Positions 43,184 through 52,745 of a stretch of 64,000 nt of DNA are shown in pieces (position 1 is the first letter of the stretch; the number at the start of each line of letters is the position of its first letter). Location of the stretch: positions 744,001 through 808,000 of the forward strand of contig CAWGXZ010000004.1 in assembly GCA_963826695.1 (NCBI GenBank). Direction: 5' to 3'. The position numbers were made by a program, and so were the translations under genes. Source of the DNA: CAWGXZ01 sp963826695 (GTDB lineage Bacteria; Pseudomonadota; Gammaproteobacteria; Burkholderiales; Burkholderiaceae_C). The notes under the pieces were generated by a model. It had not been told where the DNA came from. It worked only from the letters and a program-made list of their open reading frames with translations, and did no database searches.

Positions 43184-44395
43184 ATGCAAGCCTCTGCACG
43201 GCCGCTGCCGCTTGCCGGCGTGCGGGTTCTCGACATCAGCCAGGTCATGGCCGGCCCTTACGCCTGCATGCTGCTTGCCGATCTCGGCGCCGACGTGATC
43301 AAGATCGAGCCGCCGGGAAGCGGCGACCAGACGCGTGGCGCGATGGGATTCAAGATGAAGGGACCCGACAGTCTCGGCTTCCTCAACATGAACCGCAACA
43401 AGCGCAGCGTGGCGCTGAACCTGAAGAGCCCGGCCGGCCGCGAGCTGGTGCTGCGGCTGGCCAAGGACGCCGACATCCTGCTCGAGAACTACCGCCCTGG
43501 CGCGATGCAGCGCCTCGGGCTCGGCTATGACGACCTCAAGGCAGTCAATCCCCGGCTGGTCTACACCAGCATCTCGGGCTTCGGCCAGAGCGGCCCGTGG
43601 GCCGACCGGCCGGGCTTCGACCTGATGGCGCAGGCGATGTCCGGGATCATGAGCGTCACCGGCTATCCCGGCGGCCCGCCGGTCAAGGCCGGCGTCCCGG
43701 TCGCCGACATCGGCTGCGCGCTGTTCGCGGTGTATGCGACCCTCGCGGCTTACATCGGCGTCAAGGCCGGAGGCGAAGGCCAGTACATCGATGCCTCGCT
43801 GTTCGATTCGGCGCTGGCCTTCTCGGTCTGGGACATCTGCGACTACTGGGGCACCGGCAAGCCACCCGAGCCGCTCGGCACGTCGAACAAGATGACGGCT
43901 CCGTACCAGGCGATGGCCTGCTCGGACGGCTATTTCGTCATGGGTGCCAACAACCAGAAGCTGTGGGAGAAGCTCTGCACGCTGATGGAGCGCACCGAGT
44001 TGCTGAACGATCCGCGTTTTTCGACAATTTCGCTGCGGCTGGCGAACCGCGCCGCGCTCGAAGGTGAGCTGGAGACGACTTTCCGCCAGCAGCCGAAGGA
44101 TTACTGGGTGCAGACGCTGCTCGACGGCGGCATTCCCGCCGGGCCGATCCTGAGCTACCCCGAAGCCTTCGAGGGCGAGCACGGCACCGCGCGCGGGATG
44201 AAGATGGAGATCGACCATCCGGTCGAAGGCAAGGTGCCGAACATCGGATTCGCGGTCAAGTTGTCGGGAACGCCGCAACAGGTGCGGCGCCATCCGCCAC
44301 GCCTGGGTGAGCACAACCACGAGGTGCTCGAGGAACTCGGCATCGGCGCCGACGAGCTCGCCCGGCTCGCAGCGCAGGGCGCGTTCGCATCATGA
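43184..44395 (+). CDS. CaiB/BaiF (class III) CoA-transferase
   Basis: 403 residues. VRVLDISQVMAGPYACMLLA, then DLGADVIKIEPPGSGDQTR, MNRNKRSVALNLKS, LLENYRPGAMQRLGLGYDDL (split) and SISGFGQSGP, with the catalytic Asp region FDLMAQAMSGIMSVTG. Closest feel is succinyl-CoA:carboxylate transferases of dicarboxylate catabolism. The next gene starts within its stop (ATGA). Confidence 0.92.
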   Translation: MQASARPLPLAGVRVLDISQVMAGPYACMLLADLGADVIKIEPPGSGDQTRGAMGFKMKGPDSLGFLNMNRNKRSVALNLKSPAGRELVLRLAKDADILLENYRPGAMQRLGLGYDDLKAVNPRLVYTSISGFGQSGPWADRPGFDLMAQAMSGIMSVTGYPGGPPVKAGVPVADIGCALFAVYATLAAYIGVKAGGEGQYIDASLFDSALAFSVWDICDYWGTGKPPEPLGTSNKMTAPYQAMACSDGYFVMGANNQKLWEKLCTLMERTELLNDPRFSTISLRLANRAALEGELETTFRQQPKDYWVQTLLDGGIPAGPILSYPEAFEGEHGTARGMKMEIDHPVEGKVPNIGFAVKLSGTPQQVRRHPPRLGEHNHEVLEELGIGADELARLAAQGAFAS

Positions 44396-45171
44396 GCGCG
44401 GGCACGGTTCACCTGCGGATCGACGGCCGTGTCGCGTCGGTGGTCTTCGACCGGCCCGAGGCGCGCAATGCGATGACCTGGGCGATGTACGGCGAGCTGA
44501 TGGAAATCTGCGAGCGGCTGCTCGAGGCGCGCGACGTTCGCGTGGCGACCTTCCGCGGCGCCGGCGGCGTGGCCTTCGTTGCGGGTACCGACATCGAGCA
44601 GTTCAAGGCCTTCGAGGGCGGCGACGACGGCGTTGCTTACGAGCGGCGGATCGACGCGTGTATCGACCTGCTGGAAAGGCTGCCGATGCCGACCGTCGCG
44701 ATCGTCGAGGGCTGGACTGTCGGCGGTGGCCTGGCGATCGCGACCGCCTGCGACTTCCGCATCGCCACGCCCGAGTCGCGCTTCGGCGTGCCGATCGCCA
44801 AGACGCTCGGCAACTGCCTGTCGATCGCCAACCTGGCGCGGCTGTCTGCAGCGTTCAGCGTGCAGCACGTCAGACGGATGCTGATTCTGGCAGAGATGCT
44901 TTCGGCCGAAGAGGCACGCGCCTGCGGTTACCTGGGGCAAGTCTGCGAAGCAGCGGAAATCGACGCCGAAGCGGCGCGACTTTGCGAGCGGTTGGCATCG
45001 TTGTCGCCGGTGACGCAGCACGTCAGCAAGGAGGGGTTGCGGCGGCTGACGGCCGCGGGGCTGCCGGACGGCGAGGATTTGATCCGGCGCAGCTACGGGA
45101 GCAGCGACTTCAAGGAGGGGGTCGATGCGTTCGTGGCGAAGCGGAGTCCGCGGTGGGCGGGTGGGCAGTGA
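44392..45171 (+). CDS. Enoyl-CoA hydratase/isomerase family protein
   Basis: 259 residues of crotonase fold: RGAGGVAFVAGTDIEQFKAF, VEGWTVGGGLAIATACDFRI and FGVPIAKTLGNCLSIANL. The usual hydratase acidic pair is not evident, so the exact reaction is open. Overlaps the CoA-transferase stop, parallel to the CoA-transferase/hydratase pair at 17375-19389. Followed by 615 non-coding bases. Confidence 0.86.
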   Translation: MSAGTVHLRIDGRVASVVFDRPEARNAMTWAMYGELMEICERLLEARDVRVATFRGAGGVAFVAGTDIEQFKAFEGGDDGVAYERRIDACIDLLERLPMPTVAIVEGWTVGGGLAIATACDFRIATPESRFGVPIAKTLGNCLSIANLARLSAAFSVQHVRRMLILAEMLSAEEARACGYLGQVCEAAEIDAEAARLCERLASLSPVTQHVSKEGLRRLTAAGLPDGEDLIRRSYGSSDFKEGVDAFVAKRSPRWAGGQ

Positions 45172-45240
45172 CTGAGCGTTGATCGGTTCTTGCCGCTTCG
45201 CGGCGGGGCGGAGGGGGTGCTGCGCCGCACGGGCTTTGTC

Positions 45241-45747
45241 CGTGCCTTGCCCGTTTGCCGCTGGCGTGTGTCTGTGTTGACGCGCCGGGATTCCGCCCCG
45301 GCGGGCGGGTAACTTTCTTCTGTCGGGCCCAGAAGAAAGTCACCAAAGAAGAGGGCCTGAACACGATTTGGCCGTCACGCTTCGGCCACAGGTAGTCCGC
45401 AGGCCATGGTGGCGCGAGAACCTCTACCGTGAGTTGCAGGTGCCAATCGCGCTGCATCGCTTTGCCACCCTGGCGTCAGCCCGCCAGCCGCTGAGTGCAG
45501 CAGGTAGGTTGGCTCAATGCGGCTGGACGAACCGCCGTGATTGGCCGTTGCGGCACGCGGCGAACGTTCTCGCGCCACCGCGCTTGGCGGACCACCTGCC
45601 GCCGAAGCGTGACACCCAAATGCGTATTCGGGGCCTCTTCTTTGGTGACTTTCTTCTGGCCCCGACAGAAGAAAGTTACCCGCCCGCCGGGGCGGAATCC
45701 CGGCGCGTCAGAACAAATACACGCCAGCGGACAACGGGCGAGGCACG
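45241..45747. repeat. Large inverted repeat in a non-coding gap (two arms of about 145 bases)
   Basis: Arm 45241-45385 and arm 45602-45747 are inverted copies, roughly 90% alike by eye, with a fully identical core of about 50 bases. Weaker similarity continues inward towards 45450 and 45540. Each arm carries a smaller palindrome, ACTTTCTTCTG/CAGAAGAAAGT. I know similar AACTTTCTT...AAGAAAGT repeats as scattered intergenic elements in Burkholderiales and Xanthomonas. There is no transposase or other gene in 45172-45786. Confidence 0.75.
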
Positions 45748-45786
45748 AAATCAGCGTCGGTGCGAATGACGCGCCGCTGCGCGCAG

Positions 45787-46701
45787 CTACCCTGCAGACG
45801 CGTCCAGAATCCCCGCCGGCACCCACGGTGCCACATGCCCCGACGGCACATGCAGTGCCGCGTTCTCGATGTGACCGGTCTGGTCGTCGAAATAGAAGTC
45901 CGGCTGGAACTCGCGCAGGAATTCGCCTTTCGGCAATCCGCCGAGGAACATCGCCTGGTCGACCTCGATGTTCCAGTCCATCAGCGTGCGGATCGCCCGC
46001 TCGTGCGCCGGCGCGCTGCGCGCAGTGACCAGGGCGGTGCGAATGCGCCGGCCGAGCACGGGGTCGCCCTGCAGGCGCAGCAGCGCCTCGAGCAGCGGCT
46101 TGAACGGCCCGGCGGCGAGCGGCTTCGCCACCTGCTCGACCTCGTGGGCCTGGAACGCATCGAGCCCGCTGCGCTGGAAAACCAGCTCGGCTTCGTCTGA
46201 AAAGAGCACGGCGTCGCCGTCGAAGGCGATCCGCACCTCGTTCGGGTACAGCTGCGACGCGCGCGCCGAATGCGGGTAGACGCGCGCCGCCGGAACACCC
46301 GTGCCGAGGGCGGAGCTGACGTCGGCCTCGTTGGTCGAAAGAAACAGGCTGGCGTTCAGCGGCTTCAGGTACCGCCACGGCGATTCGCCGCGGGTAAAGA
46401 CGCCGCGCTGGATCGCCAGGCCGTAATGCTTGGCCGAATTGAAGACGCGCAGCCCGGAAACCGGATCGTTGCGCGACAGGATGACCACTTCGACGTTCGG
46501 CCGCTCCGCGTTGAAGCCGAGCAGCTTCTGCACCAGCGAAAAGGCCACGCCGGGCTTGGCGGGCTGGTCGATGCGCTCGGACTGCAGCTGCATGTAGGCG
46601 CGGTCGTCGCCCGATTCGAAGAGCTGGTTCTCCTCCTCGAAATCGAACAGCGCGCGCGACGAGATCGCGACCACGAGTTGACCGGCAAGCGAGATCGGCA
46701 T
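45787..46701 (-). CDS. Cytosolic 5'-nucleotidase family protein
   Basis: 304 residues matching the bacterial 5'-nucleotidase family (NT5C1-related): VVAISSRALFDFEEENQLFE, FSLVQKLLGFN, VILSRNDPVSGLRVFNSAKH (all 20 or fewer), and the metal-binding FDGDAVLFSDEAE and FYFDDQTGHIE. It would dephosphorylate nucleoside monophosphates. It lies 36 bases beyond gspF on the same strand, at the end of the secretion operon, though function is unrelated. Confidence 0.85.
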   Translation of the reverse strand: MPISLAGQLVVAISSRALFDFEEENQLFESGDDRAYMQLQSERIDQPAKPGVAFSLVQKLLGFNAERPNVEVVILSRNDPVSGLRVFNSAKHYGLAIQRGVFTRGESPWRYLKPLNASLFLSTNEADVSSALGTGVPAARVYPHSARASQLYPNEVRIAFDGDAVLFSDEAELVFQRSGLDAFQAHEVEQVAKPLAAGPFKPLLEALLRLQGDPVLGRRIRTALVTARSAPAHERAIRTLMDWNIEVDQAMFLGGLPKGEFLREFQPDFYFDDQTGHIENAALHVPSGHVAPWVPAGILDASAG

Positions 46702-46737
46702 GGCGGCGATGATAAGGAGCGCGCTCCGCGGGCAGCG

Positions 46738-47955
46738 CTACTTGACCCAGGTGTTGAGCTGGATGATCGGCAGCAGCACCGCCAGCACGATCAGCATCAC
46801 GACGCCGCCCATGGCGACGATCAGCAGCGGCTCGAGGATCGTCGCCAGCCGGATCGCGCGGCGCTGCACTTCGGCCGAGAGCTGGCGCGCGGCGCGGTCG
46901 AGCATTTGCGGCAGCTGCCCCGTCTGCTCGCCGAGCCGCGAAAACATCGCCAGCAGCCCCGGGAAGCGCTTCTTGCCGGCAAGGGCCGCTGCCAGCGGCG
47001 CGCCTTCGCGCACCTGCACCAGGGCATCGATGGCGTCGGCGCGCATCGCCCGGTTCGACAGGGTTTCGGCCGCCGCCTGCAGCGCCTTGAGAATCGGCAC
47101 GCCGGCGCCGGCCAGCATCGCCAGCGTGCCGGCGAAGCGGGCCGCGTTGTAGCCGCGCGCCAGACGGCCGACCAGCGGCAGCTTCAGCCAGGCGGCGTCG
47201 AAGCGCAGCCGGAAGGCCTCGCCGCGCAACATGAACGAAAGCAGCGCCGCGCCGGCGGCCAGCAGCACGAGCAGCAGCCCGCCCCAGCTGCGCAAAAAGG
47301 CGCTGATCGCCAGCATGGCGACGGTCAGCCCCGGCAGCGCCCGCTTCGAGCTGGTGAAGACCGACGCCACCTGCGGCACGACATAGGTGACAAGGAAGAC
47401 GACGATGACCACCGCGATCAGCGAAACGATCGCCGGATAGAGCGTCGCGCCGATCAGCTTGGCATTCAGCGCCTGGCGCTCCTCGAGGTCGTCGGCAAGC
47501 CTTTCGAGCACCTCGCCGAGTGCGCCGCTCTGCTCGCCGGCGGCAACCACGCCGCGGTAGATCTCGTCGAATTCGCGCGGCGCGCCGGCCAGTGCGTCGG
47601 CGAAGCCCGAGCCGCCGTTGACCTCGGCGCGCAGGTGCGCGAGCAGCTCGCGCTGCCGCGGGTCGTCGGCTTCATCGGCAAGGGCCGTCAGCGCCCGTTC
47701 GAGCGGCAGGCCGCTGGCGACCAGCCCGGCGAGCTGCCGCGTCCAGACCGCCAGCCCGGTCGAGTTGAAGACCCGGCGCGACAGCCGCAAGCCCCCCGGG
47801 CGACCCGCGGAAATCGCTCCCACCGCGACCACGTCGAGCGGCACCAGCGCCTGCGCGCGCAGCTGGGCGCGCGCGGCCCGCGGGTTGTCGGCCTCCAGCA
47901 GGCCGCTGGTCGACTTGCCGGCGGCAGTCAGCGCCTCGAAGCGGAAAGCAGGCAT
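46738..47955 (-). CDS. gspF: Type II secretion inner-membrane platform protein GspF
   Basis: 405 residues, the usual size. MPAFRFEALTAAGKSTSGLL start, two T2SF domains (LVASGLPLERALTALADEA; MLAGAGVPILKALQAAAETL) and three membrane helices (YPAIVSLIAVVIVVFLVTYV; GGLLLVLLAAGAALLSFM; PLLIVAMGGVVMLIVLAVLL). It forms the central platform turned by GspE. It ends the gsp operon, 209 bases after gspE; that gap holds nothing recognisable. Confidence 0.96.
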   Translation of the reverse strand: MPAFRFEALTAAGKSTSGLLEADNPRAARAQLRAQALVPLDVVAVGAISAGRPGGLRLSRRVFNSTGLAVWTRQLAGLVASGLPLERALTALADEADDPRQRELLAHLRAEVNGGSGFADALAGAPREFDEIYRGVVAAGEQSGALGEVLERLADDLEERQALNAKLIGATLYPAIVSLIAVVIVVFLVTYVVPQVASVFTSSKRALPGLTVAMLAISAFLRSWGGLLLVLLAAGAALLSFMLRGEAFRLRFDAAWLKLPLVGRLARGYNAARFAGTLAMLAGAGVPILKALQAAAETLSNRAMRADAIDALVQVREGAPLAAALAGKKRFPGLLAMFSRLGEQTGQLPQMLDRAARQLSAEVQRRAIRLATILEPLLIVAMGGVVMLIVLAVLLPIIQLNTWVK

Positions 47956-48164
47956 AAGGAGCCTAGAAGGTGTGAAAGAAACCGTATGCACTGCGCTCGG
48001 ACGCGGGACCGTCCCTGCGGACGGTGGCGCGCCTGGTGCAGGCCCCGGCGCTTGCAAGCGTCGGGGCAAAGGTTCGAGGTCGCATTGAGGAGCACAGCCG
48101 GACATGGCGTCCGGCGAGCACCGGAGATGCGAGATCGGGCCGCGCAGTAGGTTTATTCACACCT

Positions 48165-49589
48165 TCAGGATTCGCGGGTGACGCGAATCACCTCCTCGGC
48201 CGAGGTGATGCCGTCGCGGATCAGCCGTTCGCCGTCTTCGCGCATCGAGCGCAGGCCGCCCGCCTGCGCCGCCTGCAGCAGTTCGGCCTCGGCGGCTCGC
48301 GCGTGGACCAGCGCACGAACCGAGTCGTCGGCGGCCATCAGCTCGTAAACGCCGGTACGGCCCTTGTAGCCGGTCGAGCCGCAGGCGCTGCAGCCGACCG
48401 GGTGCCAGCGACCGTCGGCGTCGGGCTTGCGACAAGCCGGACAGAGCTTGCGCACCAGCCGCTGCGCGAGCACGCCGAGCAGGCTCGAACTCAGCAGGAA
48501 CGGCTCGACGCCCATGTCGGTCAGCCGCGTCACCGCGCTCGGCGCGTCGTTGGTGTGCAGCGTCGCCAGCACCAAGTGCCCGGTCAGCGACGCCTGGATC
48601 GCGATCTGCGCCGTCTCGTAGTCGCGAATCTCGCCGATCATGATGACGTCGGGGTCCTGGCGCAGGATGGCGCGCAGCGCCTTGGCAAAGGTCAGGTCGA
48701 TGCGCGGATTGACCTGCGTCTGGCCGAGCCCCGGCAGCTCGTATTCGATCGGGTCCTCGACCGTCAGCACATTCGTCGTTGCGGTATCGATGCGGCCGAG
48801 CGCGGCATAGAGCGTCGTCGTCTTGCCCGAACCGGTCGGCCCGGTGACCAGCACGATGCCGTGCGGCTGCGCGATCAGCCGGTCGAAGCCGGCCAGCACA
48901 TCGCCGCTCATGCCGAGCGATTCGAGCGTGAAGCGCACGTCGCCCTTGTCGAGCAGCCGCAGCACCGCGCGCTCGCCGTGTGCCGAGGGCAAGGTCGAGA
49001 CGCGCACGTCGACCGCGCGCCCGCCGATGCGCAGGCTGATCCGGCCGTCCTGCGGCAGGCGCTTTTCGGCAATGTCGAGCTCGGCCATGATCTTCAGCCG
49101 CGAGATCAGCGCCGCGTGCAGCGCCTTGTTCGGCTGCACCACGTCGCGCAAGGTGCCGTCGACGCGAAAGCGCACCGCGCTGCTGCGCTCGTAGGGTTCG
49201 ATGTGGATGTCCGACGCACCGTCCTTGGCCGCCTGGGTCAGCAGCGCATTGAGCATGCGGATGATCGGCGCGTCGTTGCTGGCTTCGAGCAGGTCCTCGA
49301 CGGCAGGCAGCTCCTGCATCAGCCGGCCGAGGTCGACGGCGCTTTCGACCTCGCCGACGACCGTTGCCGCACTCGACTCGGCGCCGGCATAGGCCACCGC
49401 GATGCGGTTGCCGAGCGTGGCCGCCGACTCGTGCTCGAAGACGTCGATGTCGTAGAGGCGGTTGACCTCCGACAGCGCCGAAAGCGCCGCGTCCTCGGGC
49501 GCCCACAGCACCAGCCGCTCGCCATCGTCCTCGAGCAGCAGGCGGTTGGCGCGTGCCCAGGCGTAGGGCAGGGGATGTCGGGTGGCCAT
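48165..49589 (-). CDS. gspE: Type II secretion ATPase GspE
   Basis: 474 residues. Walker A GPTGSGKTTTLYAAL, Asp box TVEDPIEYELPGLGQTQVN, Walker B DPDVIMIGEIRDYETAQIAI and His box LATLHTNDA are all intact. The zinc tetracysteine CPACRKPDADGRWHPVGCSAC (two CxxC pairs) marks GspE rather than a pilus ATPase. The N-domain is short. It starts 7 bases after gspD. Hydrolysis of ATP drives pseudopilus assembly. Confidence 0.97.
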   Translation of the reverse strand: MATRHPLPYAWARANRLLLEDDGERLVLWAPEDAALSALSEVNRLYDIDVFEHESAATLGNRIAVAYAGAESSAATVVGEVESAVDLGRLMQELPAVEDLLEASNDAPIIRMLNALLTQAAKDGASDIHIEPYERSSAVRFRVDGTLRDVVQPNKALHAALISRLKIMAELDIAEKRLPQDGRISLRIGGRAVDVRVSTLPSAHGERAVLRLLDKGDVRFTLESLGMSGDVLAGFDRLIAQPHGIVLVTGPTGSGKTTTLYAALGRIDTATTNVLTVEDPIEYELPGLGQTQVNPRIDLTFAKALRAILRQDPDVIMIGEIRDYETAQIAIQASLTGHLVLATLHTNDAPSAVTRLTDMGVEPFLLSSSLLGVLAQRLVRKLCPACRKPDADGRWHPVGCSACGSTGYKGRTGVYELMAADDSVRALVHARAAEAELLQAAQAGGLRSMREDGERLIRDGITSAEEVIRVTRES

Positions 49590-49596
49590 CGGCGCG

Positions 49597-51918
49597 TCAG
49601 GGTTCCTGGCCGATCGGCACTTGCCAGTAAAGATGCGTCCCCGGCGCAGCCAGCGCTGGCTGTGCCGCTCGGTCGATGCGGGCCGCAGGCCCGGGGGCCG
49701 GGGACGACGACGGCGACGGCACGGGGCTCTGCGGTACCGGCGCTGGCGGCACGGCCAGCGGCGGCGGTACCGGTACCGCCGCCGGCGCTGCGGAACCGAC
49801 TGCAGGCGCAAGCGCCGGCAGCACCGGCGCCTCGTCGATCGGCAGCAGCCGATTCGGCGCCGGCTGGGCGCGCTGCTGAAAGGCGCGGATCGCTTCGTAA
49901 CGGTCGACCGCGAGGCGTCCGGCCGAGTCGCTGTCGCGCATCACGATCGGCCGCAGGAAGACCATCAAATTGGTGCGCGTCTTCGAGCGGCTTTCGCTGC
50001 GGAAAAGCTGGCCGACATAAGGGATGTCGCCGAGCACCGGCACTTTCGAGTTGCTGTCGGTGTACCGGTCCTCGATCAGCCCGCCGAGCACCAGGATCGC
50101 ACCGTCGTCGACGACCACGGTCGATTCGATCGAGCGCTTGTCGGTGGTCGGCCCCGCGTTGGTCGTTCCCGGCGCGATGCGCTGGCTCAGGCTCGACGAC
50201 TCCTGGAAGATGACCATCCGCACCGTACCGCCTTCACCGACCTGCGGCCGGATGCGCAGCGTGATGCCCACGTCCTTGCGCTCGATCGTCTGGAACGGGC
50301 TGGTGGTGCCGGTGCCGGTGTTGGTGAACTGGCCGGTGATGAACGGCACGTTGCTGCCGACGATGATCTTGGCCTCCTCGTTGTCGAGGGTGATCAGGTT
50401 CGGCGTCGAGACGATATTGGTGTTGGTCTGCTTCTGCAGGAAGCTGGCGATCGCCGCCAGGCCGATGCGCCCGCCGAAGCTCTGCAGCAGGCCGACATTG
50501 AGGCCGTTGCCGACCAGATTCGGAGACAGATTGCCGTTTGCTCCCGCCGCAGCCAGCGCCAGCAGATTGCCGGTGGTGCCGAAGTTGGTGCCGCCCGCCA
50601 CGGCCGTCGAGCCGTCGCTGCGGCCGACCAGCCCCTGCCACTGGAAGCCGAAGTCGGCGGCGTTGTCGCCGGACACCTCGACGATCATGCTCTCGATATA
50701 GACCTGCGCGCGCCGCGTGTCGAGTTGCTCGATCATGCCGCGCAGCTGCCGGTACTGCGGCTCCGAGGCGGTGATGATCAGCGAGTTGGTCGCCGGATCG
50801 GCCTGGATGTTGCCGCCGGTCGAGGGCTGCGCCGACGCAGCGACCGGCGACGCCGCCTGCGGCGAGGCGCCGGCCGAGCCGGTGCCGGAAGGCGACGTGG
50901 GTGCAGCCGGAATCGACGTGAACGGCGACGCTGCAGCGCCACCTGGCGTCGTGCCGCTGCCGGCGCTCATGGCTGCGCGCAGGATCGCGGCCATCCGCAC
51001 CGCGTCGGCATTCTTCAGGTAGACGACCCAGACGTTGCCGAGCGCATTGCCGCCCGGCGTCGGCCGGTCGAGCTGCTCGACCAGCGAGCGGATCGACACC
51101 ATCCGCGCCGGGCTTGCGGCACGGATCAGCAGCGAATTGCTGCGCGAATCGACCACCACCGTGCTGCCTCCGGGCGTTCCCGGGGCGCCCGGTGCCACGG
51201 CGGCGCCGCTGCTCGAGTCCGCGAGCCGCTGCACCAGCGGCGCGACGTCGGCGGCCACGGCATGGCGCAAGGCGATGACCTCGATCTCGCCGGCCTGCGG
51301 CACGTCCATCGCCGCGACGATCTTTGCCAGCCGCTGCAGGTTGTCGGCGTAGTCGGTGATCACCAGCGCATTGCTGCCCGGCGTCGCATTGATGGTGTTG
51401 TTCGGCGTGATCAGCGGCCGCAGCACGGCGACCAGGTTGTTGGCGTTCTCGTGGCGCAGCCGGAAGATCTGCGTGATCACCTCGTCGCCACGCCGGGCAA
51501 CACCGCCGACCGAGACCGTGTCGGCCTGCAGCTTGGCCTCGGCTTCGGGCACGATCTTGTAAAGACCACCCGATTCGACGATTGCAAAGCCGAGTCCGCG
51601 CAGCCCGGCAACGAACTGCCGGTAGGCATCGCGCGGCCGTAGCGGCTGGTCGCTGTAGAGCGTCATCGTCCCCTTGACGCGCGGATCGACAACGAACTGC
51701 TGCCCGAGGATCGCCGCCATGGCCCGGGCGACCGCCTCGATTTCGGCGTTGACGAAGTTCAGCGTCACCGGCGCTGCCGGCTGCCGCGCTGACCGGCCCA
51801 CCCCCTGCGCCCAGGGGGCGCCGAGCGGCGCCACAGCCAGGGCGGCGGCGAGCAGTGCCGCCGGCAGCGTTGCGGCCGCCCGTCGCGGGCGAACCATCGA
51901 GCCGATCTTCATCGTCAT
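49597..51918 (-). CDS. gspD: Type II secretion secretin GspD
   Basis: 773 residues. Signal peptide (LPAALLAAALAVAPLGAPWA), N0 domain (LNFVNAEIEAVARAMAAILG), three KH-like N1-N3 domains (with VVVDSRSNSLLIRA and an SGS/Pro/Ala-rich insert near residue 330), then the secretin gate (QVYIESMIVEVS; VSTPNLITLDNEEAKIIVG; VLGGLIEDR; VPVLGDIPYVGQLFR). The last 100 residues are a Pro/Ala/Val tail, longer than in most homologues. Start ATG overlaps gspN (ATGA). Forms the outer-membrane channel. Confidence 0.97.
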   Translation of the reverse strand: MTMKIGSMVRPRRAAATLPAALLAAALAVAPLGAPWAQGVGRSARQPAAPVTLNFVNAEIEAVARAMAAILGQQFVVDPRVKGTMTLYSDQPLRPRDAYRQFVAGLRGLGFAIVESGGLYKIVPEAEAKLQADTVSVGGVARRGDEVITQIFRLRHENANNLVAVLRPLITPNNTINATPGSNALVITDYADNLQRLAKIVAAMDVPQAGEIEVIALRHAVAADVAPLVQRLADSSSGAAVAPGAPGTPGGSTVVVDSRSNSLLIRAASPARMVSIRSLVEQLDRPTPGGNALGNVWVVYLKNADAVRMAAILRAAMSAGSGTTPGGAAASPFTSIPAAPTSPSGTGSAGASPQAASPVAASAQPSTGGNIQADPATNSLIITASEPQYRQLRGMIEQLDTRRAQVYIESMIVEVSGDNAADFGFQWQGLVGRSDGSTAVAGGTNFGTTGNLLALAAAGANGNLSPNLVGNGLNVGLLQSFGGRIGLAAIASFLQKQTNTNIVSTPNLITLDNEEAKIIVGSNVPFITGQFTNTGTGTTSPFQTIERKDVGITLRIRPQVGEGGTVRMVIFQESSSLSQRIAPGTTNAGPTTDKRSIESTVVVDDGAILVLGGLIEDRYTDSNSKVPVLGDIPYVGQLFRSESRSKTRTNLMVFLRPIVMRDSDSAGRLAVDRYEAIRAFQQRAQPAPNRLLPIDEAPVLPALAPAVGSAAPAAVPVPPPLAVPPAPVPQSPVPSPSSSPAPGPAARIDRAAQPALAAPGTHLYWQVPIGQEP

Positions 51919-52745
51919 CCGATCGAAATGATCGACCGCGCCTTGTCGCGCCGGCCGATGATGTTGAGAAGGTTGCTGAGCACGGCTTCCTCGCTGGCCG
52001 CAGCCCGTGCCTCGCCGCGGAAGCGCACGCCGTGCGCCGCCCATTCGCCCGAGCCGCTGAGCTGCAACGGCCCCTCGAGCGTGGTCAACGCGAGCTGCGC
52101 CGGCCCGGCGCCGCTGCCGGTCAGCGCCAACCGGTAAGTGCCGAGCACCGGCAGCGTCGACATCGGCGACGACAGCCGGCCGAGCTCGACGGCCGCCGAG
52201 CCCGACACCTGCACCCGGCCGGCGACCTGGCCGATGTGCAGGTCCCGGGCCTCGAGCCGCATCGTGCCGCCCAGCCGCAGCGTGTTCCACGGCGTTCCCA
52301 ACCCCGCCAGCCAGGCGCTCGGCCATTGTCCCACCCAGGGTCCCGAGGGCTGCAGTCGAGCGTTTACGCCTGCCAGGCCTGGACGGATGCGCAAGGCGAC
52401 CCGGCCGTTCAGGCAGCACGCTTGCGTGACGTGGATCACCAGGGTCGGCTGCGGCTCGAAGGCGAGGCCGAGCTGCCAGGCAAGCCGGTCGGGCAGGGCC
52501 GAGGCGTCCTGGCTGCCCGGGCCACCTGTCAACACCGGCAGGGCACTGCCGCGCCAGACGGTGCCGCGCGCCTCGGCCAGCAGCAACCGGCCACCGGTTG
52601 CCTGTTGCACCCAACCCGCAAGCCAGTTCGCCGGCGCGAATGCCGGCAACGCCAGCAGCAGCCCGAGCGCCGCACCCGCCACCGCCCAGCGCGGCAGCGC
52701 GGCGTCTGCGGGCTGCAGCCGCGGCAAACGGCCAACGGCGTTCAA
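51915..52745 (-). CDS. gspN: Type II secretion protein GspN
   Basis: 276 residues. One N-terminal membrane helix (WAVAGAALGLLLALPAFAPA) and a periplasmic beta-rich domain of the GspN pattern (GRLLLAEARGTVWRGSALPV, LQLSGSGEWAAHGVRFRGEA). Role in the apparatus is poorly defined and not essential in many systems. Overlaps gspM and gspD by 4 bases each. Confidence 0.9.
   Translation of the reverse strand: MNAVGRLPRLQPADAALPRWAVAGAALGLLLALPAFAPANWLAGWVQQATGGRLLLAEARGTVWRGSALPVLTGGPGSQDASALPDRLAWQLGLAFEPQPTLVIHVTQACCLNGRVALRIRPGLAGVNARLQPSGPWVGQWPSAWLAGLGTPWNTLRLGGTMRLEARDLHIGQVAGRVQVSGSAAVELGRLSSPMSTLPVLGTYRLALTGSGAGPAQLALTTLEGPLQLSGSGEWAAHGVRFRGEARAAASEEAVLSNLLNIIGRRDKARSIISIG

Noticed and set aside
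45241..45747. Insertion sequence
   Set aside because: No transposase-sized reading frame within or beside the arms.
48024..50213. Plus-strand frame of about 730 codons
   Set aside because: Antisense to gspE and gspD with Arg/Gln-rich non-protein-like translation.
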